A model generated the notes under the pieces. It was not told the DNA's origin, made no database searches, and saw only the letters and a list, made by a program, of their open reading frames with translations. A stretch of 64,000 bases of DNA from Branchiostoma floridae (lineage: Eukaryota; Chordata; Leptocardii; Amphioxiformes; Branchiostomatidae): positions 22,531,552-22,595,551 of the forward strand of contig NC_049983.1 of NCBI RefSeq assembly GCF_000003815.2. The letters are read 5' to 3'. The position numbers were made by a program, and so were the translations under genes. Shown one piece after another: positions 25,147 through 37,368 of this stretch (positions are counted from its first letter, which is position 1; each line of letters starts with the position of its first letter).

Positions 25147-25460
25147 GTAAGCAAAGAGATTCAGATTAATTGTTGTATTTCCGTCTCTCTGTGAGAGATT
25201 TTTTTCTGGTCTACAAAATGATGTATGTTTGAGTCGTAATGTTTTCACACTCGTTTGACACAGTGACACTGGGCTGTGTCACTTATGCAAGCAGGCATTT
25301 ATGTAAGGAACGTTTATTGGAATAGAAAGTGAGGAAAGGTATTTAGGTTTGTTGTAATACTTCCATCTCTGTGTGTGAGATTTTACCTGGTCTATCAATG
25401 TGTGTCTGAGCTGTCACATCGTAATATTTTCACACTCGCTTGACACGGTGACATTTGGGT
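25105..25460 (+). repeat. Two-unit tandem duplication, 182 bp
   Basis: AGGCATTTATG starts at 25111 and 25293. Both units continue AACGTTT-TTGGA-TAGAA, GTGAGAGATTTT, TGGTCTA and TTTTCACACTCG-TTGACAC-GTGAC. Confidence 0.88.
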
Positions 25461-25884
25461 ATTAGGGGTCAACCCGGTCATTAGAGGCGGAAGTCATCTT
25501 TGGGGCTTTACCATCCTGTGATGACGGTTTAGTGTGAATTAATCTGTTTAAATCGGACTAGATTTTAAGCAAGAAAACGTACGTATTTGCATAGGGCATT
25601 GCCCTATTATGTGAGGTAGCCATTACGGCAACATTTCCAAGAATTTATGCCTGCGAGGGCCTGATGTATGGGTAGTTTATTGGCTATCAAGGAGATCCCA
25701 TCAGACTTGTCACAGTACCTTGATTTGTTCCAGTCCCATCATCTTGGACCGCTCCAACGTAATTAAAGCCTGGAATCTCGGCCTATTATCCCTGCTTCAA
25801 AACTGTGTCACCATTGGTCGGGGATTGTAATCAAGTATTGATCCCGCAGAAATCACGCCATAATTCAAGCCGTTGTATTTACGA

Positions 25885-26215
25885 CCCGAATGGTGGCATC
25901 GATTTCGTTTGCAAGTGTTGGGAGAAGAAGAGATCGAAGCTTGTGTCCTGTAATGATAATGTAATGTTTGATGCAGAAGTGATGAGCAACACTCAAATTT
26001 TACATCTTAAAATTGCATCTGTCTGATAGTATAGTGATAGTTCATGGTGGCATGAATTTTGTTTGCAAAAATATTGGGGGAAGAGGAAATTGAAGCTTGT
26101 GTCCAATAATGATAATGTAATGCTTGATGCAGAAGTGAGCAACACTTAAATTGTTCAGATATTGTATGTTGTAAAATGTACATCTGTCTGGTGTGATTTC
26201 TGTGGCAAGTGTGGA
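25885..26215 (+). repeat. Two-and-a-half-unit tandem duplication, 156 bp
   Basis: GAAGCTTGTGTCC starts at 25936 and 26092. Both units have GGTGGCAT, TTTGTTTGCAA, TAATGATAATGTAATG, TGATGCAGAAGTGA and CATCTGTCTG. A third partial unit begins near 26197. Confidence 0.87.
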
Positions 26216-26776
26216 AGAAATTTACATTATTTTGTGTTCTGCATGACACATTTATTTATAAGCTATACTAACGTTGCTAGATCATATAGGAAAGTTAGAA
26301 ATTCAATAATTATACAATTTATAAACTCTGACTGTTGGAAGAAGAAATGGACATTTGTAATGTGCCTGACAATGTTTAAATTAAAATATTAAGCTTAACA
26401 GTTTACACTAAAAGTTGTTTATAGCAAAGCCAGAAATTCTATAACTGTAAAATCTACATATCCCTTGTGGCTAGTTGGAATGGCACATACTGCATTTGAC
26501 CATGCACTTACATTTGTCTGTGGGGGACTGTTGTGTGATTATGACCAATTTTGCTGCTGCACCTGTTTCTGAGCCGCCTGGCCTGAATGATGGGGAGGGA
26601 GGGTCCCAAGCGGAATTACATCTATAATTATACAGCACAGGAGTGCCTTTGTGTAATAATCTCAGCTGGAGTGTACATGTGTGTGTGTCTTTCCCAATAT
26701 GGGCCATGTAATAAACATGCAAAAACAACGAGAATGTTAAATACGTGCACCCCATGCCACTGCACTCGTGCTCACA

Positions 26777-27290
26777 GTTTTCATATCAAAATCGTGCATA
26801 TGCATAAGGCATTATTTACTCCTACATTACTATTACTATAGAACAGAAAACAGATTTCTTATTGAGGCATATACTGATTAATGAAGTCAAATATTGCTTG
26901 CAGTCCTATATATTGAATATAGAAGTGTTATAGATATTGCACTTGAGATTTTCATACGAAAAATATGCATAATCATCTGTCAATATTCACTCACACATGT
27001 ACAATGTATTATATTGGAACAGAAAACAGATTTCTTATTGAGGCATACTGATATTACTGAAATCAAATATTGCTTACAGTCCCATATATTGGATGTAGGA
27101 GTGTTATAGATATTGCCCTTGTGCTTGCAATTTTTATACGAAAATTATGCATATTCATCTAACATTATTCATGTACACATGTATAACTGTAGAACAGGAA
27201 ACAGATTTCTTATTGAGGCGTACTGATATTACTAAAATCAAATATTGCTTACAGTCCTATATATATTGGATATAGAAGTGTTATTGGGTG
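26777..27290 (+). repeat. Three-unit tandem array, 175-176 bp
   Basis: GAACAGAAAACAGATTTC or its variant starts at 26841, 27017 and 27192. Each unit has ATTGAGGCATACTGAT, TCAAATATTGCTTACAGTCC, ATATTGGATATAGAAGTGTTAT and TATGCATA. Confidence 0.92.
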
Positions 27291-28118
27291 TGCAGGATAG
27301 AAATCCAATGTTTTATGCATGTGGTGTAATGGAGATTCATCCCTGAGGCAGGCTGGGAAGGCAGTGGAATACGAGGGGCCTGTGCAGGGCTCTGCTGAAA
27401 AATCTGCCAATTTCGGTCCCTTGACCCAATTTCTGTGATATATCTCCATTCTTATGAAATATGTCGTGATATTTCTTATGCAAAAAAGCGACGATCGGTT
27501 TCTGCATACCCCAGAGCACTGATGAGAATATATTAGATATTGATTTTATTACATGTAGAATCAATAAAAAGAGGATTTAGGCCTCATGTTTCTTGAGGCA
27601 GCGGAGGGTAGCTGATGACCAGTTCTTACGCCTGCGTGCGGATGAAACAGAATAAATCAGGCATTTTCAGCGAATGCGGGTGATTCTTGCTGGGTATGTA
27701 GCATCGCTGTCTTTTCCTCAGTCAATAAAACATGAATAATTTAGCTACATGGGGAGGGGGCGCTTGCCTCCAACAAGTAGGATGGAGATTAGGTGATAAA
27801 AAAGATGATTCCCTCCAAATTAGACATTCCATCAAGGGACGTACGGATGGGTATGACAACTTTCTTGGAACCTGAACTAATAAGCTGAGGTAGGGGTCTT
27901 CTGACTCATTCCTGAAGGTTTTTACATACTTAAAATGAGATGATTTAATATTGTGTCGGCGACTGGAACGACTGCATTGTTGCACCTTGCTGAATAATTT
28001 AGATTTCCTGCTGGTGAGGGGTGATGGTGGGTGGAGAACGATGCTATCTCGCAGGGTTTATTACGTGATGTATGGCTGTCTACTGAGGATTATTGGCTTT
28101 CCAATGCCTGTGTGAGAT

Positions 28119-28378
28119 TAGGGAGAAAAGGGTAGGAGAGAAATAGAGAGAGAGAAGGGAGGGAAACAGAAGGAAGATGAGATAAATGGAGGGAGAGAAG
28201 GACTAGAGAAGGAGAGGGAGAAGGGAAAGTAGAGATAGAGAACTGAGAGGGGGATGGAGATGGAGATAGAGTAAGACAGGGAGGGAAGAAGAAAGGAAGA
28301 GGGACAGAGAGTGGGAAGAAGGGAGAGAGCACGAAAGAGGAAGAAAAAGAGGAGATAGAAAGACAGGTGAAGGAGAAC
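28119..28378 (+). repeat. 260-bp purine tract
   Basis: The plus strand is almost purely A and G (GGGAGA, GAAGGA and AGAGAG motifs), with scattered T or C. It makes Ser/Pro/Leu-rich minus-strand frames that are not genes. Such tracts can form triplex DNA. Confidence 0.95.
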
Positions 28379-28419
28379 TTTGCCAGTTTGTCATTTTTCT
28401 CATCCACCATCCTTCCTGC

Positions 28420-28537
28420 AATCTCCAAGCAGATGTTGCGAGGGTACATTGTCATGTTCAGTATTCCGAGTACCATATTAAAGATGGAAAATTGAGAAAA
28501 GGGTACCCTCTTTCCTCCTCAGATCTGCTTGGAGATT
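28420..28537. mobile_element. TCTCCAAGCAGAT-bounded element, 118 bp
   Basis: Left end AATCTCCAAGCAGATG, right end AGATCTGCTTGGAGATT, with GAGGGTAC and GTACCCTC also facing each other inside. It lies just right of a 260-bp purine tract. Confidence 0.75.
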
Positions 28538-28891
28538 TTTCTTCCTTGTCCATCACTTTCATTTTATTGCCGATTAAGACAACCATAGGCAAGTGTGCAC
28601 AGAAAAATTCCATATGGGAATAGATCTGACCAATAAGATACCAGTCTACTTTGATATTTCCCAGTTGGCTCTTATATAATTTAGCTGAAATGCTTTGATC
28701 TCGGTCAGTGTCAGGGTTGATATAAACAAAGCTTAATAAGCATTGGCCCATGACACTGAGGGTTAAACCATATAAATGACTTGTCTTATTGAAAGGGTTC
28801 TAAAGGGAGATCATATAGCTTTCTGCTATTATAAGTTGGTTTTATATTTCGTTATAACCATACTCATACTGGTCATCTCAGATTTGGAAAC

Positions 28892-28955
28892 TAGATATTT
28901 ATCAGAAACTCTGATAATTTATCAGAAACTTACCAGAGTTTCTGATAAATATCTA
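28892..28955. repeat. Perfect 22-bp inverted repeat with 20-bp loop
   Basis: Arms at 28892-28913 and 28934-28955 are perfectly complementary (key block TTTATCAGAAACT). The loop contains a further direct copy of TTTATCAGAAACT. Confidence 0.95.
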
Positions 28956-29149
28956 AAGACAAAAATCTTTAAAACCCTACCCATTATGATAGGAATAAAG
29001 TTACCATGATGCAAGGAGACACATGCTCTTTTAAATGGCATTTCAGACTTAACTGTTGTACATTAAGTCGAAATGCCAGGCAATCCAACATTGTTTTGGT
29101 GATAAAATGACTGAAAATGTTTCATTTAACCACTATTTTTTCCAAAAAA

Positions 29150-29580
29150 TTGTAAGCCCTCACTTCTTCATGTGTGTTACAGTTAGAATATGATATGGTT
29201 GGGTGACCAAAAGTGACCCATCATTGAATAAAAGTGACCAGTAGTGTATCTTTTTTTATTCTCTGTATTCAGAAAGAATTCTTTCACTTCTTCTTTTTGT
29301 ATTTACAATCTTATGGTATACATTTGGTGTGGTGACCAGAACTGACCCATACTTGAAATAATTTTCTAAATTAAGTATTTCTTTATAAAATTGGAGTAAT
29401 ATTTTCCTCTTTTTTTCTGTATGTGTGCCACACTTTCTCCTGGGAGTTGACAAATTCATCATTTTATACTCTTTGAAAAGGAAGAATTTTCTTCACTTCT
29501 TCTTTATGGATAGTACAATCACACCTGGCAGCACACACATGGTCGGGTGCCCAACAGTGACCCATCGGTGACCTGTGGAC
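29150..29580 (+). repeat. Three-unit degenerate tandem array
   Basis: TCACTTCTTC, TTACAATC, GGTGACCA-A-GACCCAT recur; GACCCA starts at 29215, 29344 and 29559. Confidence 0.7.
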
Positions 29581-29964
29581 TGCTTGATGTGGTTTGTCCT
29601 GGTTATGATGAGGTAAAAGTGATAACCTCTGTCCTAATGGCTTCTTCATATCTTACTACAGCATCTGGCCGGTATCTTTCTCCGATTACACTTCTGTTGG
29701 TGTTATCTGTCTGCCTATGTGCTTGGTAGCCTTATTGCAGCCTGCCCAACATTGGCAAACCTGTTACAGCTTCTCAGGGTTGGACAAGTTTTCTAAAATT
29801 CACTTTTAGAAAACCTAAATCCTTTTTTATTGATTCTACATGTAATAAAGTTTGTGTCACTGCTCACAGTTCAGATGTGGTCACAAAATGTAAAGTATTT
29901 GCATATATATGTACAGGCAACTTTATGCATCTGTCCTGCAGTACAATGTGAACCAGTCAGAATT

Positions 29965-30030
29965 GCCCCGAAGAAGGTGACAGACGGTCACTGAAACGTT
30001 GGTGAGAATAAAGCAATGGTTGTGTAAAAA
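29965..30030 (+). mobile_element. Retroelement end fragment with CCGAAGAAGG...GAAACGTTGG
   Basis: The motif CCGAAGAAGGTGAC, a small loop, GTCAC then TGAAACGTTGG is a stem flanked by CGAAGA and GAAAC. It resembles the terminal repeats of Penelope-like elements, which carry hammerhead-type ribozymes. Only a short tail is present. Confidence 0.5.
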
Positions 30031-30039
30031 AATGTCTTA

Positions 30040-31190
30040 ATTCAACTTGAGAAAACTATTCAAGTTCTGATATCATGTTTAGCGGTTGAGGTGAAAACCA
30101 GCATTAGTTTACAGCCTTTGATTTTAGTGATGTGAACAACTGTTTGTGTTTTTTGTTGTATTTTCAGTCCCTGATGAGACACTGGGATTCTTAACTGTAT
30201 CCTTACATCTTGATCAAGTAGTGATATCATTATCATGATAATCACCTAACGATGCGTCAATAACACCTTATTATCAACTCCTCTATCTCTTGTTTGTAGT
30301 CAATCAGCAAAATCTCACAACAAGTTGCTAATTATGGAGTATTCTGTACCAATTAGAGGGTACTTGAGTGCTAGGGTCTTGAGAATTACAATAGTTTCTG
30401 TAATCTGTAGTCAGCATTTATTGTCATGTATATTTCAAGATCCAGCACTGTTGTTCAGCAGTTGCCATAATGTTTACAAGAAGGCAATGTTGAGTTGATT
30501 GTGTGAATTGGAACCCCAATACTGATTCGAATGTGCGAATAAATAAAAAAGGAAATAGATATAGTTTGGCCCCCCAAAAATGTTTGCCATCATTATAGAA
30601 TTTAAATGGTCAGGAAGGTTGAACAAATGACTACAATGTATATGCATGTAGGGTATGGTATTATGGTAACCAAACACTATATATTCTTATTAATATAATA
30701 ACTTTTGTTCTTTCAATTTCACATTTTCTTCTTTGACTGAATTTGAATTTGATTTTGGGATTCTACATCCTTCGTATCCATTTTCTAATTTTTTGTTGTT
30801 ACAATTTATGGTTTGTGTTTCTGCATTTGCAGCTACTTTTTACAATATACACTTTTTAGGAGGGAAATTGACGAAAATTGATAATACAATCGAATCAGCG
30901 TGGCCTTGTTATGTTTTTGACAGGCTGCATTTTATTTACTGATAACATCACAAGGACATATAGAGTCCCTTAACAGAATTACGCCCAGCAAACAAACATG
31001 CAAATTACATTCATTATGGTAATTAATAGATGGTGCAAAGATTATGGTAGCATACAAGATACGATTTTAAGTGATAGCAACTTCTGTGCAGATTTTATTG
31101 TAGGTATACATTCAGAAGACGGCTTTTTGGTTGTCTTAGTGAAGTGAACATTACAGAGTGCAGTTAGTGAATAATAGAAATATTTTGTAA
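30040..31190. other. Non-coding stretch
   Basis: AT-rich; no exon, RNA gene or repeat that I can support. Confidence 0.5.
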
Positions 31191-31194
31191 TTGC

Positions 31195-31595
31195 CCAGAG
31201 TTAGATCGCATTGGCAAATATAGTCGATTCCAATGATACGCTTAGTACTTCCTTGCACAATTTTGGTACTACATGGTACACCCACATTATGCACTATAAA
31301 TGTAGGACCATGACTAAACTAAGGCTATGACATAGACTGATATCATTCTGCGTAGGCTGTTGGTGAAACTGTAAAATTCAGGAAATCCAGGGCAGTGAAG
31401 AAAGCCCATCATTAGGTCACATTGGCAAAAAATCAATTCCAATGATACACTCGTATTTCCTTGCACAATTTTGGTACTGTGGTGCGCCCACATCACACCC
31501 TGTAAACTATAGTATGATTTAGGCTGATATTATTTTGCGTAGGCTACTGGCGAAACTGTAAAATTCAGGAAATCCAGGGCAGTGAACTCTCGGGG
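31195..31595 (+). repeat. Two-unit tandem duplication, 208 bp
   Basis: CCTTGCACAATTTTGGTACT starts at 31251 and 31459. Both units continue CACCCACAT-like, GACATAGACTGATAT-TTCTGCGTAGGCT and GAAACTGTAAAATTCAGG. Confidence 0.9.
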
Positions 31596-31804
31596 GACGC
31601 TGGAAATGGTTTGTAAATTATTCAGGAGCATGAGTCATAACTGACTGCATCCATATTGATCCATGGGATGGAGGTAAGCCAGGACACTGCTGGGGATAGT
31701 CTCCAAGCAGACATGTCAGCTGGATAAAAAAAGAGAAGAATTTGGCTAAATAAGCACAAGTACATGTAAGTTGCCATGGGTTTTCAGTCAGTCTTTTAGG
31801 CCAA

Positions 31805-31900
31805 TTAACTCCTACTAGGCTTTTATTCCTAACTTGGCCAAATTCCCCCATTAGTATTACTATTCGACCAGGCCAGAGTCTGGTAGAGACTAGCCAGGAC
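31805..31900 (-). mobile_element. Fragment of the GTCTCTACCAGACT repeat
   Basis: The minus strand reads CTAGTCTCTACCAGACTCTGGCCTGG, shown here by its key block GTCTCTACCAGACT. Only one end is present. Confidence 0.5.
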
Positions 31901-31904
31901 ACCA

Positions 31905-33955
31905 ATGGGGACAGGACACAGGGAGGCACCATGTGCTTCAGCAAGACACAAATACTCATTCGCAACCTGTAATCCTTATAACTTTTACTGTTTTAAATTT
32001 CTATTCCCTTCTCATTGTACAGGGTAGCAAGGTCCCCATAGGGCCCTGTATTGCTCTGTCATTAACATATATTTGAAAACAAAGCATAGTAATTTGATAT
32101 TACCCTATTAAGGACATTGTACTGCGCATACATGTATTAACAATATTTCAAAAGAGATTTTAAAAACAGTCATTATCTACAGTTATATACAATGGTTACA
32201 ACAGATATGTCAAGAATATGTTATGACAGGTGGTTGTTTTGGTCCTTAGGATGTGAGGTATGCTACTGTTTCTAGATCTTTTGGTTCTTGCTTTGGTTTT
32301 GTCTAGTTCATTGCAAAGTCTTGTGTTCCTGCAATTAGTAGTAGACATTAAAAAGGTAGAATAATTGTAATTCTACAGGCAAATAAATGGTGATATGGCA
32401 AGAATTGTTAAGTCAGTTTTCAGTATGTGGATGTGGACTTGCAATGTGATTTGGTGCCAATTTTAGCTCCACACATGCAGACAATGTGGCTCCGCTAATG
32501 CTGTAGATTCATTTTCTTTTGTGTAAATTCATTTACTTTATAGTGGAGGCTTTCGCCGGATAGTGAGTGAGTGTGAGACATAATTCAAACGTCATTTCTG
32601 TATTAGTAACTGTCTTTTGTGATTTTTAAATCATTGTCTATTGTAACCTACATGTACCTTCATAGTCCCTTGACCTTCTGGTCATTGGGACTATATATAT
32701 ATATAAAATAATGTGTAAGTTTCTGTATTTTAGAATTCCATCTTAACTTCTCAACACTTTTAAGCATTGTAAATTAGCGGTAATGATTGTAGTGCCATTG
32801 ATTTACATAAAAGATTTAAAGTCCCAAGATTTACCCAGTAGTTTTTGCCATTACCAAATTGCAATAAATAGAATCTAGCAGACTACAATATTGGAGTCAG
32901 GAGAGAAATAGTACATTGTGCCAGGAAAACACATCACTCCTTGGCTCACCGGAAGTGGTATTGCTGACTGTCCTTGGAGCTGGATATTGGAACTGACAGA
33001 TAATTTGTATAAATAGTGCTGAGAAGTTGCCAGCAGATTCTAATCTTGACAGGCCCTCAGAAGAATTCTTGTTGCAAGTCTTGGTAGGTTGGGTCACATC
33101 TGTGAATGTGATGTAGGAAAATGAACAGTTGAAATATCAGGAATTGCAAGGATAATAAGTAACGCATTCACATTGCCTGTGTATGTTTAAACAAAAGAGA
33201 TTTATGTTTAGCATAAATAAGGAAAGACTGACAGAAAAAGCAGAAAACGGGAAAAAAAGACAATCCAAAAAAATATGTTTTCTGAAACGTTCTCAGCAAA
33301 AACTAAAATGCTTAAACTCCTATGAGTCCTAATACCTACAATGTACTAGTAAATGACCTGGCCCCTTTGAAAATAATTTTTCAGGTCTTCACCTGTTTTC
33401 TAAGTTTACAGCTTTTGCGTTGAACTCTAGCCCTTAAACTTTAAATGCTGACATGGCATAATGACAATCCTCCCTGTTCCGTGATGAACCTTTCTTTGGT
33501 AATTGAAAAACATAAAACACAGTTAGAGAAAGCCCAGGGTAATGAACAGTACACGACGTACCCGTGCATCGACTATGGAGACGTATTGCGCCCAGAACCG
33601 TGCTAGTTTTCTGAACCCTGGTATCGATTTCCCATCCTCTGCGCATCAGTAGGGACAGATTACCAGTTTAGAGCGTCAGAAAACAGCTGAGGGAGGCTTC
33701 ATCGCGCCAGCGGGGTTAGAGGCCGCCCACTGTATGGTAGGCACAATGCTAACACTAGCGACAGTTCAGTTATCAGTCAGTCACTGCATTCTGAATCTAT
33801 AGTATACTAGTAGTCTTTGGAAAGTCCTATAGCTGCATTCAGTCTTTCTTCATCTTTTTCCACTGTGCTTTGCATCCTGCGAGATTCCTTAGCTCCTGGA
33901 GTGTCTTTGCTGTTGTAGGAAAGGCTCGGCCTCTGTTCAGTCACGGATGTTTTTG
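31905..33955. other. Non-coding stretch with a CpG-richer segment
   Basis: No exon is supported. From about 33540 to 33740 the sequence has more CpG (ACGACGTACCCG, CATCGCGCCAGCGG) than its surroundings, which may mark a regulatory element. A (TA)n run lies at 32692-32705. Confidence 0.4.
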
Positions 33956-33957
33956 GC

Positions 33958-34135
33958 TCTCCAAGCAGAGGTTGACATTTTTTTAGCCGTAGCTTTCTAT
34001 TTTGTACTTTTTAAAAAATGTTTCGTGGCCTTACAATTAACATTTGTGAGATATCAAGGCGAGATGTCAAGAAAACAGTACAAAAAAAAAGAAAGTCTAA
34101 AAAAATTTCAAAAACAGCCGGAGCCTAACCTCTGC
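33958..34135. mobile_element. Fold-back element (family B) with TCTCCAAGCAGA terminus
   Basis: It begins TCTCCAAGCAGAGGTTG and ends GGAGCCTAACCTCTG, with the internal CTTTCTATTTTGTACTTTTT facing AGTACAAAAAAAAAGAAAG. The left end links family B to the other elements bounded by TCTCCAAGCAGA. Confidence 0.75.
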
Positions 34136-35124
34136 GACTCCTGTTCTGTGTCGCCCTCCCCCAGGCCAGAGATAAGAAGTTCATTTCTAAGATTCCGGAG
34201 ACTGCACTACTTGTGGGAACGTCTGTAGGCCGGACCCCAGAGTGTGGAAATATCAGAGCTATTTTGGAAGGAGAGCGTAGGAGGATGTACACATCTGTTT
34301 AGAGGGGAGTCTGAAAGGGTTCTCATGTATGTTTATGGTGAACTCCTAGAGGGTCGACATCGCTAAAAAGGGGTGTTTCCGGGACACGATTCCCTCTGTC
34401 TCTAGACAGGACTTGTTGGAATAGACAAAAATTACACAATCACTGTCTGTCCCACAAATTTGACCTTCGTGATACGAAATTGATAAAGTTGTATTTTTTT
34501 AAGCTTATAAGATTGCAGATTTAACAACGAAGATCAACAACATTTGCTACCAAACATTGAACGGGCATAAAAAGAATTTAAAGCTCATCATACTCTTCCC
34601 TTTCCCAATTACACTCTCTGTTAAACCTGCGCAGTATACTACAAATCAATGCAGAATTGAAATGGCAGATTTGACCTTATCAAAAAAAAAAGGATTGAGG
34701 ACCCTTGTATATCAGGCCTAGACCTAAAGGGGCTAGTCAGCTCACTCTACGCAGTCTATAACAATAATCATGTTAAAGATTTCCGATGTGTCTTGTGACC
34801 CGAGTTTGTCGCAGGAAAAATATCAATACTTTGCTGAGTCGGGAGAAATCGGTTTCAGTTTTCCCTTTTGTCTTCAGGTGTTTTATCTATTAGGTTTTTT
34901 ATCACTCCTGAGAGAATTGATGTGCTGGTTATTTAGCACATGCTTGGGAAAAGACATTACCTATTGGGATACGCATATTAATGTAATGTACCTGAGTATC
35001 TGTGAGATATGATCACCTACCCTCCCACCTGCGCTCAAGGGTATTCAGTGTTATAAAAAAATAGGCTAGGATGGATCATCATGAGGAGAAGTTTGTGTGC
35101 TTGCTGGAAGGATGGACTATTTTG

Positions 35125-35225
35125 ATGAAGGTTAGACATTCAGGTAAAAAGATTAGCAGTAAAGCAGTTACGCAAGTAACTGATTTTGGAAACAGACGTT
35201 TCAGAACATCCACTATCTTTTTCAG
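35125..35225 (+). mobile_element. Fragment of the GAAGGTTAGACAT repeat
   Basis: GATGAAGGTTAGACATTCAGG, then CAGACGTTTCAGAACATCC and TTTTTCAGTGACAT follow the order of blocks in the copy at 39665-39850. Confidence 0.55.
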
Positions 35226-35705
35226 TGACATACTCACGATACGAAAAGTATCATATGGTATACAGGTTCACAATGTTCCAGCAATAGGACCTTATCTATT
35301 TGACTCTTTTGAGAGGTGATTTCTTTTGCTCTTTCAAGTTGAACCCAAACATTTATTGCTGCAGCCTGTGTTCAACAAAAGCAAGACCTTGTTTTTGTAC
35401 TCTCAGTGATCCTTGGCAAACTCACTGTACGAAAAGTATTTTAAGGCACAAGTTCATGATGTTACGACTATAGGATCTGGTGAATTGGACTCTTATGACA
35501 CATGATTTCTTTTGCTCATTCAGTGTAAGTTTAACCCAAACATATTCGTTCCTGCAGCCTGTGTTCAACTACAGCAAGACCTTGTTTTCATACTCTCAGT
35601 GATCCTTGGCAAAGTCACAGTACGAAAAGTATTATAGAGCACAGGTTCATGACGTTACGACTATCGGACCTGATGGGTTTGACTCTTGTGGCACGTGTGA
35701 AACCA
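35225..35705 (+). repeat. Two-and-a-half-unit tandem array, 192 bp
   Basis: TCTCAGTGATCCTTGGCAAA starts at 35401 and 35593. TACGAAAAGTAT, GGTTCATGA-GTTACGACTAT and GCAGCCTGTGTTCAAC recur in each unit. Confidence 0.9.
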
Positions 35706-36175
35706 AAACTTCACACCTTTTGAGCCAGTCTGTGTACTGCTTATCAGAGATAAAGACTTTCTCTTCTTGTGTACCAGAAGGTTCTGGACCTGATGTAAGT
35801 GGGATTTAAGGTAAGTGATATTCTACAAAAGCACCTGGGTAGAACACAGGGGAACAGTTGGGTGCCTAGCTCACAACTTCACACCTATAGAGAATCTGTC
35901 TGTCTACTTCTGATCGGAGATAAAGACTTGCTCTTTTTGTAAGATTTAAGGTAAGTGATGTACCAATATACACCTGGATAAAACAGGGGAACGGTTGGGT
36001 GCCTAGCTCACAACTTCACACCTATGGACCCTTTCTATTTACTTCTAATCGGGGATAAATACCTCCACTTCTTGTGTGCAAAATTTAAGGTTCTATACCA
36101 GATTTAAGGTGGGATTTAAGGTAATTGATATTCACCTGGATAGGTGAATAGTTAGGTGCCAAGCTCACAGATTCA
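35706..36175 (+). repeat. Three-unit tandem array, different from its neighbour
   Basis: CTTCACACCT starts at 35709, 35877 and 36014 (spacings 168 and 137). Each unit has GGAGATAAAGACTT-CTCTT, GATTTAAGGTAAGTGAT and GGTGCCTAGCTCACA. Confidence 0.88.
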
Positions 36176-37293
36176 CTGAAGCTTCTGAATCAGTACATTG
36201 GTGGCATTGCTGCTGCCCAGGGATTTGACAGAGAACTCAGTAACTTTTATTGATAAACAACAAATCTTTTTATGCTTCATGTGTTTTGTTGTCTTTTTAG
36301 TCGTACTTGTACATTTTGCATGATATTCCCATTACAAAGTCAAGGGTATTACAACTTCAATTTAGAACGAAGTGATTTTGGCAAAGTATGGAAGTCCAGT
36401 GAGCTACCCCCTTAAGAACTCATAATTGTAGAGTTTTTTGTTGTTTCGTTGTCTATCTACCTCCAATACATGTAGATACGTGTATCAAATTTATGCATAA
36501 GTTCTGAAGGTCTGGCCAAAATATGGTACAATGTATGTAATTTTTGTGATGAGCCATAAGGGAGATGCAATAGAACTAGCCCTCTCCTGAACACATCAGA
36601 CTTAACTGACTTTGTCTGCAGCTAATAGGCAACATAAAGCCAACTGTCTTGAGTACCAGATTTAAAGTAGGTGAGTGCACAAGGTCTGGCTCCTTAAACT
36701 AATTCAACTCAGGAATGGAGCATGCCAGGCTAACAACAATTTCTGTTAACTACTGTAAATCAGTTTAAGTTCATGGGGACTTGAGGTCATGGTGAGATCA
36801 CAAAGCCAAAGGTCTTTGCAGTGTTTCAGGTTTGAAATTGAAACAGACCAGGTCCTGTAGTATGTAATTCATAGCAAGACGACCAAATTTGATGTAATTG
36901 CATTATTTGTTTTAGCATGATATGTAGGATTTTACGTTAATGAAGGTTAGACATCGCTATTCGATTCAGTGTATATAGGGTTTAAACTCAGCATGAAGTG
37001 TTGTCGGACCCCCTCACCCATGCAGACCTGCATAAAGCAGTATCTCTGGTGAGTTCATAAGGGCCGGCTTATTACACGTTCTCAGTCAGCTGGATCAGCC
37101 ACAGGGGAGAGATAAACTGAACTTGACATTTAAAAGCTAAAAGCTAGAGCCAGTTGCCGTGTCACCTGACAGGCCACAGAGATTACAGAAGGTAGCTGCC
37201 GAAGTTCAAGGCCAGGGAGATGTTATGATAACCTTTTCTCTACTGAGGCCACGCCAGTTTGTTTCTTCCGTGCTCTGACATTTTAACCTGCAG

Positions 37294-37368
37294 CTTCCTA
37301 AGACAGCCACTAATTGGCACCTGGTGGGCATCTTTGTTTTGGTTATGGGGAGAGTCGGCAGGGACAAG
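37294..37368 (+). other. Candidate spliced exon (possibly 5' untranslated)
   Basis: A 75-nt segment between acceptor TTTTAACCTGCAG (ending 37293) and donor AAG|GTAAGA. It lies 11.3 kb upstream of the start-codon exon, which itself needs an upstream exon. Evidence is the splice-site pair only. Confidence 0.22.

Noticed and set aside
28090-28476. Ser/Pro-rich minus-strand frames
   Set aside because: Produced by the homopurine tract.
28892-28955. microRNA precursor
   Set aside because: Size fits, but perfect pairing and a third copy of the arm in the loop fit an inverted duplication better. No small-RNA evidence is available.
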